NCBI GenBank assembly: GCA_047975325.1
Contig: JBKEDF010000052.1
Coordinates: 1 to 64,000 of the forward strand
DNA: 64,000 nt
From: JBKEDF01 sp047975325
Lineage (GTDB): Bacteria; Pseudomonadota; Alphaproteobacteria; Rhodobacterales; Rhodobacteraceae
Direction of reading: 5' to 3'
Shown here: piece by piece, positions 59,817-64,000 of the stretch
Layout: each line of letters opens with the position of its first letter
Numbering within the stretch: position 1 is the stretch's first letter
Made by a program: the position numbers and the translations under genes
The notes under the pieces: model-generated
What the model was told of the DNA's origin: nothing
The model's input: the letters and a program-made list of their open reading frames with translations, nothing else
Database searches by the model: none

Positions 59817-61385
59817 ATGCCGGATCAACAAGGTGCCGAGGTGCTGGATCTTTTCATCATCGGCGGCGGTATCAATGGCTGCGGTATCGCACGCGATGCG
59901 GCAGGGCGGGGGCTGACTGTTGCGCTGGCCGAAAAGGCCGATCTGGCGCAGGCAACCTCTTCGGCGTCGACCAAGCTGTTTCACGGCGGGCTGCGCTATC
60001 TGGAATATTTCGAATTTCGTCTGGTCCGCGAGGCGCTGAAGGAACGTGAGACACTGCTTGTCGCCATGCCGCATATTTCCTGGCCGATGCGTTTCGTACT
60101 GCCTTTTCACCCGGATATGCGCTTTGACAGCGATACCCCGACCAGCCGCCTGCTGGGGCGGTTCATGCCTTGGATGAAGGGCCGCCGCCCGGCCTGGCTG
60201 ATCCGACTGGGGCTTTTTCTTTATGACATTCTGGGGGGGAGGAAATTCCTGCCGGGTACCCGTACGCTTGATCTGGCCCGGGATCCGCTTGGCGCGCCAT
60301 TGAAGTCCGATTTTCAACATGCCTACGAATATTCCGATTGCTGGGTACAGGATTCACGGCTGGTCGTGCTGAACGCCCGCGATGCGGAGGCACGGGGCGC
60401 ACGGATCATGGCCCGGACCCGCGCAATCCATGCCAGGCGGGCAGGCGATTTGTGGGAAATTGAAACGGAAGGGCCGGACGGCCCCCGGACCCATCACGCA
60501 AGGGCGTTAATCAATGCCGCGGGCCCCTGGGTGGGCGATGTGATCCGCGACGTCACCCGAATCCAGAGCAATGAGGGCGTACGACTGGTGCGCGGCAGTC
60601 ATATCGTGACACGCAGGCTTTATGATCATGATCGTTGCTATTTCTTTCAGGGAACCGATGGCCGGATCATCTTTGCCATCCCCTATGAACAGGATTTCAC
60701 CCTGATCGGCACCACCGACAAGGATCACGGCGACGCCCCCGAAACCGCGCATTGCACCGATGAGGAACGCGACTATCTGCTGGCCTTTGCCTCACGTTAT
60801 TTTGCCGAACCCATTACTGAAAAGGATGTCGTCTGGTCCTATTCCGGGGTGCGGCCGCTTTACAATGACGGGGCAAAATCGGCCACGGCGGCAACACGGG
60901 ATTATGTCCTGAGCCTCGATACGGCCGGGGCGCCGCTCCTGAATATCTTTGGCGGCAAGATCACCACATATCGGCGGCTGGCCGAAAGTGCGATGGCCAG
61001 GCTCGCACCGCATTTCCCGGGGTCCGGGCCCGATTGGACGGCGCGGCAGCCCCTGCCCGGCGGCGATTTCCCTGTCGACGGTGTGGCGCAGCTTATTTCG
61101 GATCTGAAGCACGATTATCCCTTTCTGGACGATTCGCACGCCAATCGTCTGATCCGCACCTACGGCACCGAAGCCCGGACCATTCTGGGTCAGGCGAAAT
61201 CGAACACCGATCTGGGGCATGATTTCGGGGCCACACTCAGCGAAGCGGAAGTCCGCTGGCTCATGGAAAAGGAATATGCCCTGAGCGCCGAAGATATCCT
61301 CTGGCGTCGTACCAAGCTGGGCCTGCGGCTTTCCAAGGGGGAGGCAGCCGCACTACAGGACCATATCGACCGCCTGGCACATTGA
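59817..61385 (+). CDS. glpD: Glycerol-3-phosphate dehydrogenase
   Basis: The 522-residue FAD-dependent enzyme of the inner membrane oxidises glycerol-3-phosphate to dihydroxyacetone phosphate and passes electrons to quinone. It has 'LDLFIIGGGINGCGIARDAA' (FAD site), 'QATSSASTKLFHGGLRYLE', 'IINAAGPWV'-like 'LINAAGPWVGDVI' and 'LLNIFGGKITTYRRLAE'. ATG 59817 after GGGGGA is preferred to the TTG at 59763. It is followed by glpK in 64 bases. Confidence 0.96.
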   Translation: MPDQQGAEVLDLFIIGGGINGCGIARDAAGRGLTVALAEKADLAQATSSASTKLFHGGLRYLEYFEFRLVREALKERETLLVAMPHISWPMRFVLPFHPDMRFDSDTPTSRLLGRFMPWMKGRRPAWLIRLGLFLYDILGGRKFLPGTRTLDLARDPLGAPLKSDFQHAYEYSDCWVQDSRLVVLNARDAEARGARIMARTRAIHARRAGDLWEIETEGPDGPRTHHARALINAAGPWVGDVIRDVTRIQSNEGVRLVRGSHIVTRRLYDHDRCYFFQGTDGRIIFAIPYEQDFTLIGTTDKDHGDAPETAHCTDEERDYLLAFASRYFAEPITEKDVVWSYSGVRPLYNDGAKSATAATRDYVLSLDTAGAPLLNIFGGKITTYRRLAESAMARLAPHFPGSGPDWTARQPLPGGDFPVDGVAQLISDLKHDYPFLDDSHANRLIRTYGTEARTILGQAKSNTDLGHDFGATLSEAEVRWLMEKEYALSAEDILWRRTKLGLRLSKGEAAALQDHIDRLAH

Positions 61386-61449
61386 CGGCGGCAGGGTGGC
61401 GCGGCAGGGTTAAGGGCGCATCAATACGCCAGAGGAGGAGACAGGCGGC

Positions 61450-62934
61450 ATGGGCCATATACTCGCCATTGATCAGGGTACGACCTCATCCCGCGCCATC
61501 CTTTTTGATGCGGACCTGGCAATTTCCACCATCGCACAGGAAGAGTTCACACAATATTTTCCAGCTTCGGGCTGGGTGGAACATGACCCTGCGGATATCT
61601 GGCAGAGCACCATCCAAACCGCCCGCCGCGCAATCCAGGATGCCGGAATCGGGGCAAGGGACATTACGGCGATCGGGATCACCAATCAGCGCGAGACAAC
61701 ACTGGTCTGGGATCGGATGACGGGCGAACCGATCCACCGGGCCATCGTCTGGCAAGATCGCCGCACGGCAGATTTCTGCGCCACGTTGAAATCCGCAGGC
61801 CACGAACCGATGATCACCGCGCGCACCGGGCTCCTGCTCGATCCATATTTCTCCGGCACCAAACTGCGGTGGATCCTTGATCATGTGCCAGGGGCACGTA
61901 AGCGCGCGGAAAAGGGTGATCTGGCCTTTGGCACGGTAGACAGCTTCCTGATCTGGAAACTGACGGGCGGGAAACTTCATGCCACCGACGCGACCAATGC
62001 CGCGCGGACCATGCTTTACAATATCGCAACCGGGCAATGGGATACGGAAATCTGCGCGCTTCTGGATATTCCCATGGCACTTTTGCCCGAGGTGAAGGAT
62101 TGCGCCGATGATTTCGGGATGACAGAGCCGGGGCTGTTCGACGCACCCATCCCGATCAGGGGCGTCGCGGGGGATCAACAGGCGGCAACGGTGGGCCAGG
62201 CCTGTTTCGCGCCGGGCATGATGAAATCCACCTATGGCACGGGCTGTTTCGCCCTCCTGAATACCGGCGCCAAGATGGTTCCGTCAAACAATCGGCTGCT
62301 GACGACGATTGCCTATCGTCTGGACGGCAAGGTCACCTATGCGCTGGAAGGGTCGATCTTCATTGCCGGGGCGGTCGTTCAGTGGCTGCGCGACGGGCTG
62401 AAGATCATCGATTCGGCGGCGGACACGCAGCAGCTTGCGGAAGCGGCCGATCAAACACAGGATGTCGTGCTTGTTCCCGCATTTACCGGGCTGGGTGCAC
62501 CTTATTGGCAACCCGAATGCCGAGGGGCAATCTTTGGCCTTACGCGAAATTCCGGGGCGGCGGAATTATCGCGTGCGGCACTGGAAAGCGTCGCCTATCA
62601 AACGCGCGATCTGCTTGAGGCGATGCGCGCCGACTGGAAGGCGGATGCCCAGGGGGTATTGCGCGTGGATGGTGGCATGACGGCATCGGATTGGACGATG
62701 CAGTTTCTTGCCGATCTCCTGGGTGCTTCGGTGGATCGCCCTGTCGTCACGGAAACAACCGCCCTGGGCGCAGCTTATCTGGCGGGATACAAGGCCGGGA
62801 TCTATCCCCCCCCGGAAGAGTTTTCCAAGGCCTGGGCGCTGGAGCGCCGTTTCGAACCTGTCATGCCGGAAACAGAGAGACAGGCAAAATATGCCCGCTG
62901 GACAAACGCAGTCCAAGCTACGATATCAGTTTAA
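61450..62934 (+). CDS. glpK: Glycerol kinase
   Basis: The 494-residue FGGY kinase phosphorylates glycerol with ATP. Landmarks are 'ILAIDQGTTSSRAILFD', 'GITNQRETTLVWDRMTG', 'IVWQDRRTADFC', 'KSTYGTGCFALLNTG' and 'LRVDGGMTASDWTMQFLAD'. RBS GAGGAGG precedes the ATG. The gene follows glpD and forms a catabolic pair with it; no glpF or ABC glycerol importer lies inside the window. A short AT-rich gap follows. Confidence 0.97.
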   Translation: MGHILAIDQGTTSSRAILFDADLAISTIAQEEFTQYFPASGWVEHDPADIWQSTIQTARRAIQDAGIGARDITAIGITNQRETTLVWDRMTGEPIHRAIVWQDRRTADFCATLKSAGHEPMITARTGLLLDPYFSGTKLRWILDHVPGARKRAEKGDLAFGTVDSFLIWKLTGGKLHATDATNAARTMLYNIATGQWDTEICALLDIPMALLPEVKDCADDFGMTEPGLFDAPIPIRGVAGDQQAATVGQACFAPGMMKSTYGTGCFALLNTGAKMVPSNNRLLTTIAYRLDGKVTYALEGSIFIAGAVVQWLRDGLKIIDSAADTQQLAEAADQTQDVVLVPAFTGLGAPYWQPECRGAIFGLTRNSGAAELSRAALESVAYQTRDLLEAMRADWKADAQGVLRVDGGMTASDWTMQFLADLLGASVDRPVVTETTALGAAYLAGYKAGIYPPPEEFSKAWALERRFEPVMPETERQAKYARWTNAVQATISV

Positions 62935-62976
62935 GATATTTAATCATGATATTGATTTTATTTATATAATATAGAA

Positions 62977-64000
62977 TTATTTGCACGCGGGAAATACGAA
63001 ACAGCGATCCCGTCGGATCATCAGCCAAAGCACCGTTCCCTGCTGTGGTAGAAAGACCCCCGGCACTGCGGCGGTAATCCGCGCGCCTTCATAGTCCATC
63101 TCGAAATCGACAAGGCTTTCGCGCCCCAGATATCGCGCGCGCGCCACTGTTCCGCGGGCAGGTGTTCCATCCTGTGGCGTAGGATTGGGACCACGCCCCG
63201 AGCGATCGAAATCGATCCGCAAATGCTGCGGCCGGATCACGATATCAACCTCTGCGCCATCGGCATGGCCCGGCGTCAGGAAGTCACCAAAAGGCGTTTG
63301 CGTCAGCGCCCCGCGCGAAACACCACGGATAATATTGATATCACTGAAAAACGCCGCGGCCGCACGATCCACCGGGGCGTTATAGATATTGTAGGGCGAT
63401 CCTCGCTGCACTATGCGCCCGTCACGCATCAGCGCGATCTCATCGCCCATGCGCAGCGCCTCATCGGGTTCATGCGTCACCAGCAAGACGCCCGTACCTT
63501 CCTCCTTGAGGATCTCCAATGTGGTATCGCGAATCCCGTCGCGCAACCGGTTGTCGAGCCCCGAAAAGGGTTCATCCATCAACATCACCTGCGGTTTGGG
63601 GGCCAGGGCCCGGGCCAGGGCCACGCGCTGCTGTTCCCCGCCCGAAAGCTCATGTGGAAATTTTTCCGCAAAGCCCGGCAGGTCAATCCTTTCCAGAAGC
63701 TCCCCGACCCGCGCTGTCCTGAACGTGCTTTCCCCCTTCAGCCCGAAGGCGACATTCCGGGCAACGTTCAGATGTGGAAAAAGGGCAAAATCCTGAAACA
63801 TCATGCCAACCCCACGCGCCTCGGGCGGCAGGAAGGTTCGTTCATCACTGACCACCGCGCCATTGATCCGTACGGAGCCCCCATCGGGGCGTTCCACCCC
63901 CGCGATCATCCGCAGCGTGGTGGATTTTCCGCATCCCGATGGCCCCAGAAGGCAGGTTACCTGCCCGGGTGCAACTGTCAGGGCAAGATCCACCACGACG
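62977..64000 (-). CDS. ABC transporter ATPase (ferric-iron/FbpC-like), cut by window edge
   Basis: About 341 codons are visible; the true start is past the right edge because the frame is still open and Walker A lies close to the edge. It has Walker A 'LLGPSGCGKSTTLRMIAG', Q-loop 'MMFQDFALFPHLNVARNVAF', signature 'LSGGEQQRVALARALA', Walker B 'VMLMDEPFSGLD' and 'LLVTHEPDEALRMGDEI', then a TOBE-like C-terminal domain (about 240-335). The layout matches Fe3+ (FbpC/AfuC) or spermidine/putrescine importer ATPases; iron is likeliest by resemblance. It converges on glpK. Confidence 0.88.
   Translation of the reverse strand, partial: VVVDLALTVAPGQVTCLLGPSGCGKSTTLRMIAGVERPDGGSVRINGAVVSDERTFLPPEARGVGMMFQDFALFPHLNVARNVAFGLKGESTFRTARVGELLERIDLPGFAEKFPHELSGGEQQRVALARALAPKPQVMLMDEPFSGLDNRLRDGIRDTTLEILKEEGTGVLLVTHEPDEALRMGDEIALMRDGRIVQRGSPYNIYNAPVDRAAAAFFSDINIIRGVSRGALTQTPFGDFLTPGHADGAEVDIVIRPQHLRIDFDRSGRGPNPTPQDGTPARGTVARARYLGRESLVDFEMDYEGARITAAVPGVFLPQQGTVLWLMIRRDRCFVFPACK

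Overview
The window is 64 kb of GC-rich chromosomal DNA from an alphaproteobacterium, most probably a member of the Rhodobacterales (Rhodobacteraceae/Paracoccaceae, Paracoccus-like). This rests on gene content and order read directly: a c2/c550-type cytochrome gene just upstream of an aa3 oxidase subunit I gene (the cycA-ctaD order known from Paracoccus), an fnrL-hemN divergent pair with an FNR box, a MipZ division ATPase instead of MinCDE, Fo ATP-synthase genes with both b and b' subunits, and a glutamyl-tRNA synthetase with a variant KMSKS motif. Coding density is very high. I see no phage, IS element, CRISPR array or rRNA; one tRNA (Ala-GGC) is present.

Layout. 1-9 kb: truncated mgtE, guanine deaminase, an RraB-like protein, ribD-nrdR, yjbQ, a small secreted protein and dnaE. 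9-14 kb: a four-gene BMP-type (nucleoside-like) ABC importer. 14-18 kb: a D-arginine-dehydrogenase-like flavoenzyme, a GH25 lysozyme lipoprotein, a peptidoglycan-binding-domain protein and lipB. 18-21 kb: cytochrome c and ctaD. 21-31 kb: yqeY/carA, an MshEN-glycosyltransferase fusion, a GntR regulator, a HAD nucleotidase, tRNA-Ala, adenosine kinase, nth, an Ada-like methyltransferase, an OmpA lipoprotein and a FadR-type regulator. 31-35 kb: atpIBEXF, an ArsR-type regulator and mipZ. 36-41 kb: one reverse-strand translation/SRP cluster ffh-chorismate mutase-rpsP-rimM-(small ORF)-trmD-rplS-rpmE. 41-48 kb: a LysR regulator, an EamA exporter, fnrL/hemN, wrbA, a metallopeptidase and gltX. 48-55 kb: a moxR-DUF58-DUF4159-VWA/GATase-like operon. 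55-64 kb: DUF1285, a CHCC zinc finger, polA, glpR/glpD/glpK and a truncated ABC ATPase.

Most genes are ordinary housekeeping. The points that deserve a second look are: an in-frame TAA inside the essential gene ffh; a cytochrome c whose usual axial methionine position encodes lysine; a nested multi-helix inverted repeat in the yjbQ-nrdR gap that matches no riboswitch I know; a 16-base motif shared exactly by the yqeY/carA and atpI/arsR promoter regions; a 26-base palindrome upstream of wrbA; an unannotated-looking small membrane ORF overlapping the trmD start; and an MshEN (candidate c-di-GMP-binding) domain fused to a processive-type glycosyltransferase. Both the ffh stop and the cytochrome lysine could be single-base events, so read-level verification comes first.
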